Source of the DNA: a virus
Strand: one strand, 5' to 3'
IMG/VR virus record: IMGVR_UViG_3300027985_001102
Coordinates: 1 to 53,983 of that record
Length of the DNA: 53,983 nt
Shown here piece by piece: positions 16,411 to 23,145 of the stretch. The first letter of the stretch is position 1; every line of letters starts with the position of its first letter. The notes under the pieces are model-generated. The model saw only the letters and a program-made list of their open reading frames with translations. It was not told where the DNA came from and did not search any database. The translations under genes and the position numbers were made by a program.

Positions 16411-16768
16411 GAACTGGTCCGGCCCAGGAATGTGGGGCGCCCATCGAAACTGGATGCTTCCCCGGGGGGGGGCCTTTTAAGGCCCCCCCGGGAACCAGTT
16501 CGTGGGCCACTTCCAAACCGGTTCCGGTGGGCCAGTTGGGAACCAGTTGGGAACCAGTTCGAGCGAAACGTGATTTCGCTTGGAATATTGCAGTTTCGTG
16601 TGTCGAACTGGTTCCCGAGTTGAGTGGACCACTTCGACGTCCTAGGTCTTTTTGGCTCGCGAAGTGGTTCCCAAACTTCGGGAACCAGTTCGACAGTGGA
16701 AACGATTGTGATTCCGTGGGGTTGCAAAACTGACCCGCGAACTGGTTCCCGCTCCATGGGCCAGTTCG
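16411..16768. repeat. Array of about ten GAACCAGTTC palindromic sites
   Basis: Five exact copies of GAACCAGTTC or its complement lie at 16492-16501, 16551-16560, 16605-16614, 16682-16691 and 16739-16748. Near copies are at 16411, 16515, 16540, 16661 and 16758. Each is a GAAC-N2-GTTC palindrome, often followed by CG or preceded by GG. An AGCGAAA/TTTCGCT inverted repeat lies inside (16562-16580). It adjoins the replicative helicase gene, so iterons of a replication origin are most likely; a multi-operator for a dimeric repressor is the alternative. Confidence 0.75.
16461..16492. other. Very GC-rich perfect hairpin inside the palindrome array
   Basis: CCC-G9-CC is followed by TTTTAA and GG-C7-GGG, giving a stem of about 13 bp. 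It has no U-run, so it is not a typical intrinsic terminator. It could pause polymerases, extrude as a cruciform or mark the origin. The long G and C runs are also prone to sequencing error. Confidence 0.6.
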
Positions 16769-16778
16769 AGTATGGAAT

Positions 16779-18338
16779 TCATACATCATCGTTGGCCTCC
16801 GTAGTGAGCTGCCAAGAGTCTCCGCCGCCTCTTCCAGCCTCCCGCTTGCTCTTCGTCACGATTCCCTCGCGGAGCATGTAATCGAGCGTCGCACCAACTG
16901 TCTGGCGTCGAATCTTCAGTGCCTCGGCGAGCTCACGACCGGACATTCCTGGATCGAGTCGCAGTGCGTGCGCGATCTTGCTTGCGTTGTCTGTTCGGAT
17001 GACGCTGGGCGCCTTCGGGGGGTCGACTTGTTCAAGGGTCATCTGCTGACACTCGAGACCCCAACGTTCCTGTCCCTCTTCCGAAAGAACATCATCGATC
17101 TTGAGAGCAAATGGTTGCAGCGCGGCACCAGCTGCTTCGGCTCCAGTCTTGGTCATTTCGACCTTGACGATGGTTGATCCGTCGTCGTTTACGCTGCCAC
17201 GGAAGGCCAAGACCGTGCCGCATGCTGCGTAGATTGCAGCACTCCCACGAGCACGCTCCTTTGCTTCCTTGTCCTTTCCACCCTTCCCGTCATGGTGGAG
17301 AAGGACGAACGCACACCCTGTTCGATCGCTTACGTTGAGGAGCTTCGAGACGTGGTCACTGATGGCCGCGTCGTTCTCGTCGACTCCAGGGGTGGCCGCG
17401 TGAAGGGAGTCTAGAGCGCATATGGTCACTCCATCGCATGCCTGTTCGAGTATGTCCTCTGCGTCAGGGCTGGACAGGCGAAACTTTCGAGGTAGGCAGC
17501 ACACGTCCAGGTTTGCTGCGAGTTCGTCGTAGTCACTCACAGCGAGCGCGCGAGACAAACGCTGGTATCTGAGAAGCGTTGCGCGCTTCCCTTGCTCGTG
17601 GTCGATGTGCAGGACGCGCCCAGGTCGTGCTACACGATACCTGCCCCAAACGTGCTTTCCCGTGGCAACGGCGATGAGTAGCGCCTGCAGTGCCACCGTC
17701 TTTCCGCTGTATCCGTAGCCTGACACCATGGTGGGTCTGCCTGGTGCGACATACAGTTCTGGGATGACGAACGGGATCGGTGGCATTGGCGCAAACAACT
17801 CGTGTTTCGGTACCAACTCCAAAGCTGTTGTTTGCTGCGTTTCAATCTTGGCGAGGAGACTCTTGGATGACGCAACAAACGCGACTGCATCCGTGGCCGA
17901 GTATCCCTCAGCGGCTATGCGTTGCGCCGTCGAGATCACCTGACGTAGGGCGTGCTTCTCGACGATTCTGCGGCAGTAGTCAGGAATGTTTGCTACCGTT
18001 GGGACGGTGGTCAGATCGAGAAGGGCATTCACACCCCCAACTCGCTGCAATTGTCCCAAGTCGTTGAGCCGGCCTTTGAGGGTGACGATGTCGAGACCGC
18101 CCGTCAGCTCGACGGCCACACACGCATCGAAAATTAGCTTGTGTGGATGCGAGTAGAGGTGTTCGGACCGAAGCAGCCCACGAACGGACTTGGTTGACCC
18201 ACCAACTATGACTGATCCCAAGACCGCTCGCTCGGCCTCTAGGTCATTCGGTGGGATTCGTGTTGGCAAAGGACGCAAGTTGCCATTCCCGCCGTCGTCA
18301 TCGAAGTAGTCGTCAGGGGGTAGAGCCACCACGGTCAC
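16779..18338 (-). CDS. DnaB-like replicative helicase with C-terminal winged helix
   Basis: 519 residues. Residues 30-150 are a DnaB N-terminal domain (PPNDLEAERAVLGSVIV, VGGVNALLDLT). Residues 185-440 are a RecA-fold ATPase with Walker A SGYGYSGKT (206-213), Walker B ICALDSLH (306-313) and LLHHDGKGG (347-354), closer to RepA/AAA_25 than to classical DnaB. Residues about 450-505 form a winged helix (MSGRELAEALKIRRQTVGATLDYML). That added DNA-binding domain could recognise the adjacent palindromes. The start GTG at 18338 overlaps the nuclease stop. Confidence 0.85.
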   Translation of the reverse strand: MTVVALPPDDYFDDDGGNGNLRPLPTRIPPNDLEAERAVLGSVIVGGSTKSVRGLLRSEHLYSHPHKLIFDACVAVELTGGLDIVTLKGRLNDLGQLQRVGGVNALLDLTTVPTVANIPDYCRRIVEKHALRQVISTAQRIAAEGYSATDAVAFVASSKSLLAKIETQQTTALELVPKHELFAPMPPIPFVIPELYVAPGRPTMVSGYGYSGKTVALQALLIAVATGKHVWGRYRVARPGRVLHIDHEQGKRATLLRYQRLSRALAVSDYDELAANLDVCCLPRKFRLSSPDAEDILEQACDGVTICALDSLHAATPGVDENDAAISDHVSKLLNVSDRTGCAFVLLHHDGKGGKDKEAKERARGSAAIYAACGTVLAFRGSVNDDGSTIVKVEMTKTGAEAAGAALQPFALKIDDVLSEEGQERWGLECQQMTLEQVDPPKAPSVIRTDNASKIAHALRLDPGMSGRELAEALKIRRQTVGATLDYMLREGIVTKSKREAGRGGGDSWQLTTEANDDV

Positions 18339-18745
18339 CTCGCCTCGGTCAGTCTCCGGGCGTCATTGAGGGCTGCTGCGAGTTCGGCAACGGAATGAAA
18401 CTCGTACACAAGAGCACCGAACTTCCTTGCCTCTGCGATCCAGGCTCGTTGGGATGGACGAAGCTTCCCCTTGCCGGTCTTTGCTTCAAAGCATACCCAG
18501 CGACCTCGAGGAGCGAGCATCCCGCAGATATCTGGGATGCCGTTGGGGGCAGCGCGACCAGGCATCCCGTCGATGAAAGGCTGGATCTTCCAGCCCCAAA
18601 AGTCGGGCTGCTGGGCCAAGAACTGGAGCCCTTCGCGCACCAGCACAGTGTGCCTTCGGTTGCGGCAAGACCTGCACGGGCAGCCGTTTGGGTGGATGCG
18701 ATCGGCTCGTGTTCGGCGGATAGGGCTTACTGTTGTGCCGTTCAT
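18335..18745 (-). CDS. VRR-NUC domain nuclease
   Basis: 136 residues. NGIPDICGML followed by GRWVCFEAKTGKGKLRPSQRAWI is the PD-(D/E)xK signature of VRR-NUC enzymes (Asp, then Glu-x-Lys), followed by a helix and LVYEFHSVAELAAAL. An N-terminal NGCPCRSCRNRRH could bind zinc. Such nucleases, often next to an SF2 helicase in phages, act as structure-specific endonucleases (Holliday junctions or flaps). ATGA overlap with the helicase gene upstream. Confidence 0.85.
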   Translation of the reverse strand: MNGTTVSPIRRTRADRIHPNGCPCRSCRNRRHTVLVREGLQFLAQQPDFWGWKIQPFIDGMPGRAAPNGIPDICGMLAPRGRWVCFEAKTGKGKLRPSQRAWIAEARKFGALVYEFHSVAELAAALNDARRLTEAR

Positions 18746-20103
18746 AGCCCTTGCCATCCTCCGGCTCGTTCCACGAGCGCGTTTGAGGGGTAGTGGTGAA
18801 ACTGAGAGAGGAACCGCATCTGGACAATCTTTCGTCCGTTGCGCTTCCCAGTCTTCGATACGGTCCGCTTTGCTGACTGAATCGCTTCAGCAACGAACCG
18901 AACCACTTGCGGCGGGTACTTCGCCGCTCGCGAGGCTTTGGCGAGCTCAACAGCGCGATCCTGGACGCGCCGGTCGACCTTGCCGCGTTTGATTGCCCCG
19001 CATGACGGGCAGACGTTGTCTGTGAATTCGTTCGCTCGAAATACCCGCCCGCAAGCGTCGCAGGTCACCTGCGCTGGAAGCTTCGATCCCGTCGCCATGG
19101 CCTTGCCTGAGAGCGAGAAGTCACGGTCGTCATCTGGCAATCCGTGGAGGTGAGTCGCTCCCATCAGGTCGAGGACGCGAGCGAACGTCTTGCCTGGTGC
19201 GGGTCGGAGGACGCGGCCTGTCTTTTGCACGAGGCTCCCTGGGGACGCGCACCTGGTGCCGAGGATGGCTAGGAATGCGTCGGGTACGTCGAGCCCTTCG
19301 GTCAGCACGTGCACGCCAACGAGCACACGGAGCGACCCAAGTCGGAATCGCTCAATGAGGATGGCTCGGACTGCGGAGGGCGTGCTCTGTGTGATGCACG
19401 CCGATGGGACACCAAGCCGGTCGAGCCGGTGGGCAATGTCGTTTCCTGCCTTGATCGATCCTGGAAACACGATTGCCTTACGTTTTTCGCCATCAACGAC
19501 GCCGAACTTCAGGTAGCCTTTGACCGGATCCATGGCGAGCGTCTTGCTGACCGAATCAGGACGGTAGACCTCGACGGGGACGAGGTAACCCTGGTCGATT
19601 AGCTCGCGAGGCTGGGCAACGACGATCAAGTCCTCGAACTGCTCAAGCCCGGAGCCATCACCACGTTCGGGGGTGGCGGTGAACCCGAAGATGGTGGCGC
19701 CCTTGTAGGCCGCAACAAGGCTCCCCCATTCCGTGTCCTCGCGCGGATAGTGGTGCGCCTCGTCTACGATCACGAACGATGCTGTGGGGAGCTCCCGGCC
19801 GAGCAAGGTCTGCGTGCTGGCGACCTGGATCCGTGCGCCGGGCTTGGGGGTGACGCCGGCCTTGATGATCCCGACATCAAGCCCTAGAGCCCTCAGCTTG
19901 TCGGCAGCCTGGTCGACGAGCTCTGTGCGGTGGGCCAGCACAAGCCCTCGACCGCCCTTGCTTATGGCGGATTCTGCAAGGGCCGAAAACATAACAGTCT
20001 TGCCCGCACCGGTCGGAGCCACGAGCAGGATCGCACGGTTGCCCTTAGCGTAGCTATCGCGAGCCATCTCGATAGCCCTGACCTGGTATGGGCGGAGCTG
20101 CAC
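18742..20103 (-). CDS. SF2 DEAH-type helicase with zinc finger
   Basis: 453 residues. Q-like start LRPYQVRAI, Walker A APTGAGKT (29-36), DEAH (114-117), FGFTATPERGDG, and motif VI QKTGRVLRPAPG. A CxxC-CxxC zinc finger follows (CDACGRVFRANEF and NVCPSCG, about 343-365). It resembles the UvrB/RecG-like/RadD family of phage ATP-dependent helicases. It pairs with the downstream VRR-NUC nuclease. The start GTG at 20103 has GGAGGG upstream. Confidence 0.9.
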   Translation of the reverse strand: MQLRPYQVRAIEMARDSYAKGNRAILLVAPTGAGKTVMFSALAESAISKGGRGLVLAHRTELVDQAADKLRALGLDVGIIKAGVTPKPGARIQVASTQTLLGRELPTASFVIVDEAHHYPREDTEWGSLVAAYKGATIFGFTATPERGDGSGLEQFEDLIVVAQPRELIDQGYLVPVEVYRPDSVSKTLAMDPVKGYLKFGVVDGEKRKAIVFPGSIKAGNDIAHRLDRLGVPSACITQSTPSAVRAILIERFRLGSLRVLVGVHVLTEGLDVPDAFLAILGTRCASPGSLVQKTGRVLRPAPGKTFARVLDLMGATHLHGLPDDDRDFSLSGKAMATGSKLPAQVTCDACGRVFRANEFTDNVCPSCGAIKRGKVDRRVQDRAVELAKASRAAKYPPQVVRFVAEAIQSAKRTVSKTGKRNGRKIVQMRFLSQFHHYPSNALVERAGGWQGL

Positions 20104-20106
20104 TAA

Positions 20107-20643
20107 TCAGCCCTCCGCCGCGAAAGGAAGTGCTTCCTGGGAGTCGTCCAGCTCGAGCGCGCGGTGAGTCTTGGCGATTGTATCGAGTTGGGTGGTCAAC
20201 GACTCCAGTTCCCCTGGGTCGTCACATTCGGAGATCCAGCGAATCACGTCCTCAGCAAGAGACACCTTGCTGTTGTGCACAAGATAGACCTGTCCGCGTG
20301 AGCGATCGAACACCTCAGTGTGAGTGAGCTTCTCGAGCGCGTTGATGTTGTCGTCGAGTACCGCTTTGACGGTCTTGATTCGCTTGCTGAAGTCGGCCTT
20401 GATGGTGGCGAACTCGGCCTCTAGCTCCGATTGAGTGCGCTTGATGTCTGTGATGTTCTCCTCGACACGCTGGATATCCTGCAATCCGTCATAGATTGCT
20501 GTGATGTCGAGGTCTGGAGACACAGGACGAGATGGCGTTGCCTCCATTGGTTCATCACTCTCAAAGTCATCGTCGAGCGGCTCCACCACGTGGATAGGGC
20601 TGTCAGTCTTCGGCTTGTTCTTCGATCCCTTCGGTCTTCCCAT
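20107..20643 (-). CDS. Coiled-coil protein with AT-hook-like N-terminus
   Basis: 178 residues. GRPKGSKNKPK at residues 2-12 resembles an AT-hook. Then come an acidic linker, a long coiled coil (about 50-105, ERVEENITDIKRTQSELEAE-like pattern) and a compact C-terminal region. It lies between the Cro-like and helicase genes. It may be a DNA-binding accessory factor for replication or recombination; family not recognised. Confidence 0.6.
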   Translation of the reverse strand: MGRPKGSKNKPKTDSPIHVVEPLDDDFESDEPMEATPSRPVSPDLDITAIYDGLQDIQRVEENITDIKRTQSELEAEFATIKADFSKRIKTVKAVLDDNINALEKLTHTEVFDRSRGQVYLVHNSKVSLAEDVIRWISECDDPGELESLTTQLDTIAKTHRALELDDSQEALPFAAEG

Positions 20644-20645
20644 GT

Positions 20646-20891
20646 TCAGTCTCCCAGTTCAGAGTTAAGTGGCTCCCACAGTTCGGCTGCCAGTCGACCA
20701 TTCGTTATGTGAGCGAGAACGTTCGCCGACTGTCGAGCGGGCAGGCGAACGGCATGCCTCCACCGAGAAATCATCGTCGAATGAAAACGTGAGCGAATAG
20801 CGCGTGCTTCCGCCCCATTTTCCCGGAGAATTGCATCCAAAACGTCACACGCAGGGGGCCGCTGTTCAGGTGTCAACCTCTGTTCAGCCAT
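20646..20891 (-). CDS. Cro-like small HTH protein
   Basis: 81 residues. The segment ARAIRSRFHSTMISRWRHAVRLPARQ (about 29-54) has the helix-turn-helix pattern of Cro/YdaS-like repressors. It is the first gene of the minus-strand early arm, divergent from the repressor gene, in the classical Cro position. The ATG at 20891 lies only 7 bases beyond the predicted -10 box, so the message would be leaderless. Confidence 0.65.
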   Translation of the reverse strand: MAEQRLTPEQRPPACDVLDAILRENGAEARAIRSRFHSTMISRWRHAVRLPARQSANVLAHITNGRLAAELWEPLNSELGD

Positions 20892-20897
20892 TGCGCG

Positions 20898-20926
20898 ACG
20901 GTAGCCGCGTGGCTAACGTTAGTCAA
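20898..20926 (-). promoter_or_regulatory. Left early promoter with double-palindrome operator
   Basis: On the minus strand, TTGACT (20926-20921) and TACCGT (20903-20898) are separated by 17 bases. The spacer contains CTAACGTTAG (perfect palindrome) and TAGCCACGCGGCTA (one mismatch). The same arrangement recurs at 22232-22260 pointing the other way, strongly suggesting a shared repressor. Confidence 0.75.
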
Positions 20927-20960
20927 GTGGATATCGTCAGGCGCGAAAAGGATGTGGTGA

Positions 20961-21563
20961 ATGGGTTGTCCAGCTGACTATTCTTTTTGGATGGCGACCT
21001 TGGGTGACCGTGTTTGGTATGCGATTCACTGCCTGCCCAGACGTGACGAAGGGCAGGTGCCGGACATGAAATCGTTGGAGCTGAGGGCTGGGATCTCGAA
21101 CGGGACCATCGGTAAGCTCGTGAAGGGAGCGCGAACGCGACCTGCAGCCAAAACCGTGTCGTCTCTGGCGGCTGTTCTCGGTGTTGGGGTGCCATGGCTT
21201 CTCGATGGTGTCGGCGTTTCCCCTACGCTCACCGGACCGCTCCCCCCTAGGCCTGGGGCGGAAGATTTGGACGCATGGCAACCGGATTCGGACACCGGGG
21301 TTTTCGTGAGGGAGATGATCGATCCGTACCCGTCGAGAGCCCCTGTGATTGCAGCACTTCGAAGCCGAGGGACGGACCGAGCTGTGATCGACGCGATGTT
21401 GGCCGAGTCCCATCTGACAGGGGACCCCGGCATTGATCGAGAAGACTATTGGTGGGAGCGTGTCCGTTTCTACTCGTCGAAGATCGAGAAGTTTTTGGGA
21501 ACGGACATTGACGGATCAGCGCTCGACTTTGTCCCTGGTACGAAGCCAAAGCGGAAGCGGTAG
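20961..21563 (+). CDS. Prophage repressor (HTH, CI-like)
   Basis: 200 residues from ATG 20961 (AAGGA 8 bases upstream); ATG 20991 is the alternative. Residues about 35-75 form an HTH_3/XRE-type domain (LELRAGISNGTIGKLVKGARTRP, then TVSSLAAVLGVGVPWLLDG). The C-terminus has no recognisable S24 peptidase motif. An ImmA-type peptidase gene faces it, so cleavage of this protein by that enzyme, as with ImmR/ImmA, is the likely induction route. It should bind the operators at 20901 and 22235. Confidence 0.75.
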   Translation: MGCPADYSFWMATLGDRVWYAIHCLPRRDEGQVPDMKSLELRAGISNGTIGKLVKGARTRPAAKTVSSLAAVLGVGVPWLLDGVGVSPTLTGPLPPRPGAEDLDAWQPDSDTGVFVREMIDPYPSRAPVIAALRSRGTDRAVIDAMLAESHLTGDPGIDREDYWWERVRFYSSKIEKFLGTDIDGSALDFVPGTKPKRKR

Positions 21564-22181
21564 CTATTCTTCGTCGAACACGAGCAACCCGCCACGGGAC
21601 GGTTCGTCAGTGATTCGGACACGCTTCCCATGTGGGACCTCGCCTGTCCTGACAAACCGGCGAAGCGTATCCGTATCTGGCCATACGATTTCACCACGTG
21701 CGACGGTTCGGGAAGGGGTGGCGAGAGCTGTGCCACTCACGACACCGATCTCGCCCAGTCGAAGCAGTGCAACCGATTCGGTCACGCCGACGTATTTCGC
21801 GATGGCCCTTGGGTTGTTTCCATGGACACGGAACGCTGCCTGAACAACGCATCGGGGGGCACACAAGATGGCGCCGAGCAAGTCGCACATAGCCTCTAGG
21901 TTTGCGCCAACATATCCAATCCGCTGATAGTAGAAGTGACCGAGCTCATGGCCGCACACCCACCGCTGACGTGTCGGGGACAAGCGGGAAGATACAGCCA
22001 CACGGATGACTCTGTTGATGCTGGATAGCTGTCCTTGAGATCCGAACATCGGGACGACAAGTGGTGGGTACCCTGTGAGGCCTATGCACAGTGCACGAAT
22101 CGAGTGCGGTTCGCTGGGGTCGAGACCAGCCATTTGGATGAGGGCACGAGCGTCACCTTCCACTTCAGCGAGGTTCACCAC
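21564..22181 (-). CDS. immA: ImmA/IrrE-type metallopeptidase
   Basis: 205 residues with the zinc motif HELGH at 78-82 and a third ligand Glu in NLEAMCD (about 96), the pattern of ImmA/IrrE enzymes. These cleave partner repressors. Its stop abuts the repressor stop (21564/21563), the two genes being convergent instead of in the usual tandem order. Tandem GTG codons at 22181/22178 follow a TTTACC-N17-TATAGT promoter within a few bases, so the transcript may be leaderless. Confidence 0.85.
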   Translation of the reverse strand: MVNLAEVEGDARALIQMAGLDPSEPHSIRALCIGLTGYPPLVVPMFGSQGQLSSINRVIRVAVSSRLSPTRQRWVCGHELGHFYYQRIGYVGANLEAMCDLLGAILCAPRCVVQAAFRVHGNNPRAIAKYVGVTESVALLRLGEIGVVSGTALATPSRTVARGEIVWPDTDTLRRFVRTGEVPHGKRVRITDEPSRGGLLVFDEE

Positions 22182-22184
22182 GGA

Positions 22185-22213
22185 ACTATACGGTCCTTTT
22201 ATGAGGTGGTAAA
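22185..22213 (-). promoter_or_regulatory. Probable promoter of the immA gene
   Basis: On the minus strand, TTTACC and TATAGT (22190-22185) are separated by 17 bases, directly before the GTG start codons of the peptidase. It lacks the palindromes present in the two early promoters, so it may escape repressor control. Confidence 0.5.
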
Positions 22214-22231
22214 AAATCTTTCGATAGCGGC

Positions 22232-22260
22232 TTGACTAATGTTAGCCGCGCGGCTATTGA
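22232..22260 (+). promoter_or_regulatory. Right early promoter with double-palindrome operator
   Basis: TTGACT (22232-22237), a 17-base spacer and TATTGA (22255-22260). The spacer holds CTAATGTTAG (one mismatch) and TAGCCGCGCGGCTA (perfect). It is the mirror copy of the 20898-20926 site. The first start codon (22268) lies 8 bases beyond the -10 box. Confidence 0.75.
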
Positions 22261-22267
22261 TAGACGC

Positions 22268-22555
22268 ATGACACAGCGCGACTTTAGACCATGTTCTCTT
22301 TGCGGTGGGACTGGGACCGATGAGCCGTGTCCAGAGTGCGGCAAGAAGCTGCCGCGGGACGACGTGGCGCGGGCCATTGGGTTCGCTCGGGAAATGCTGG
22401 AGCAAGCATTCCCTGGCAAATGCCCCACGATCGTCACATCTGACAACTCGGCCCGTGTTCGAGTTGGCGGTGATGTGGTCTCAAACGTGAAGGCGTCCGA
22501 TGTCATGACGGCCATAAACATCGCTGTAATTCGAGCGATTCGGAGGGCAGCATGA
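22268..22555 (+). CDS. Zinc-ribbon protein, first gene of right early arm
   Basis: 95 residues. CSLCGGTGTDEPCPECGKKL (15-34) is a DnaJ-type CxxC...CxxC zinc ribbon. The rest is alpha/beta with no recognised family. The start at ATG 22268 is chosen by promoter distance; no Shine-Dalgarno is needed if leaderless. ATGA overlap with the next gene. Confidence 0.65.
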   Translation: MTQRDFRPCSLCGGTGTDEPCPECGKKLPRDDVARAIGFAREMLEQAFPGKCPTIVTSDNSARVRVGGDVVSNVKASDVMTAINIAVIRAIRRAA

Positions 22556-22734
22556 ACCCCATCCACAAGTGCTCATGCGGGAGAAAGTACACGGCAATCG
22601 AATGGGCTATGCTCCGATTGCTAGGGACAGAGTGCTACGAGTGGGGTGAGATCCACGAGCTGCGGAAGTGTGTATGCGGATCGACTCGAGTCGTCCTTAT
22701 CTCCGAGGGTGAGTGCGAGGAGGAGGCAGCGTGA
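22552..22734 (+). CDS. Small zinc-ribbon protein
   Basis: 60 residues with two CxC motifs (KCSCGRKYTAIEW and RKCVCGSTR), consistent with one zinc site, and an acidic C-terminus. It overlaps both neighbours by 4 nt. Role unknown. Confidence 0.6.
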   Translation: MNPIHKCSCGRKYTAIEWAMLRLLGTECYEWGEIHELRKCVCGSTRVVLISEGECEEEAA

Positions 22735-22877
22735 TCGGCGACACGCTTCGTGTCTGGGAGTACGTGCACCCATCCAAGAGGGCTGGTGAGGCAGAGCGCC
22801 TCACCAGGCACGTGTCTCGGTGCTGGCGAGGTCGAGTCAGACGACTGGCGTTGGATGCCATATGGAGGACAGTATGA
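22731..22877 (+). CDS. Small basic protein
   Basis: 48 residues from GTG 22731 (GTGA overlap with the previous stop) to TGA 22877 (ATGA overlap with the next gene). Arg-rich C-terminus (CWRGRVRRLALDAIWRTV). Supported mainly by tight coupling on both sides. Confidence 0.5.
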   Translation: MIGDTLRVWEYVHPSKRAGEAERLTRHVSRCWRGRVRRLALDAIWRTV

Positions 22878-23032
22878 CCCCCGAAGCAATGGTCGCCAAG
22901 TACCTGGCAGCCTGCCGAATGCGCAGGGATCTGGCATCTATTCTTGGAGATGAGGAATGGGAGATGGACGCCCGTGACGCTGAGATGGACGCGGTACTGG
23001 CACTACAGCTTATAGCCGCTGGGCTTTGGTAG
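22874..23032 (+). CDS. Small acidic helical protein
   Basis: 52 residues, starting MTPEAMVAKYLAACRMRRDL, ending in an acidic helix (DARDAEMDAVLALQLIAAGLW). The start ATG at 22874 follows GGAGG. It precedes the tRNA-like element. Not recognised. Confidence 0.55.
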   Translation: MTPEAMVAKYLAACRMRRDLASILGDEEWEMDARDAEMDAVLALQLIAAGLW

Positions 23033-23052
23033 AGGGGTGGCTCCAGATCTTT

Positions 23053-23094
23053 GCCCCGAATGGTGACGCGGTTCGATTCCGCAACGGGGCACCA
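23053..23094 (+). ncRNA. tRNA-like acceptor/T-arm minihelix ending in CCA
   Basis: GCCCCG (23053-23058) can pair with CGGGGC (23085-23090). Nested inside is a T-arm: stem GCGG/CCGC (23068-23071/23079-23082) around the loop TTCGATT. Position 91 is a discriminator A, followed by CCA (92-94). The stacked geometry is 7+5 bp as in tRNA, with A-A and C-A mismatches at the junction, but only about 8 bases replace the D and anticodon arms. It may be a tRNA remnant, a tRNA-derived attachment-site core, or a structured mRNA leader for the next gene. Confidence 0.5.
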
Positions 23095-23145
23095 ACAGGC
23101 GTGTGACCAACTAGGTCGCGGACGCCAAAACGAAAGGGAACAGTC

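Noticed and set aside
16157-16789. 210-residue ORF and its antisense partners over the palindrome array
   Set aside because: Most of its length translates the repeated GAACCAGTTC sites and the G/C hairpin; only the last 48 residues look like a protein.
22990-23094. Complete tRNA gene (Trp-like CTCCAGA loop at 23041-23047)
   Set aside because: The 5' half overlaps a coding region and cannot form acceptor or D stems; only the 3' minihelix is supported.
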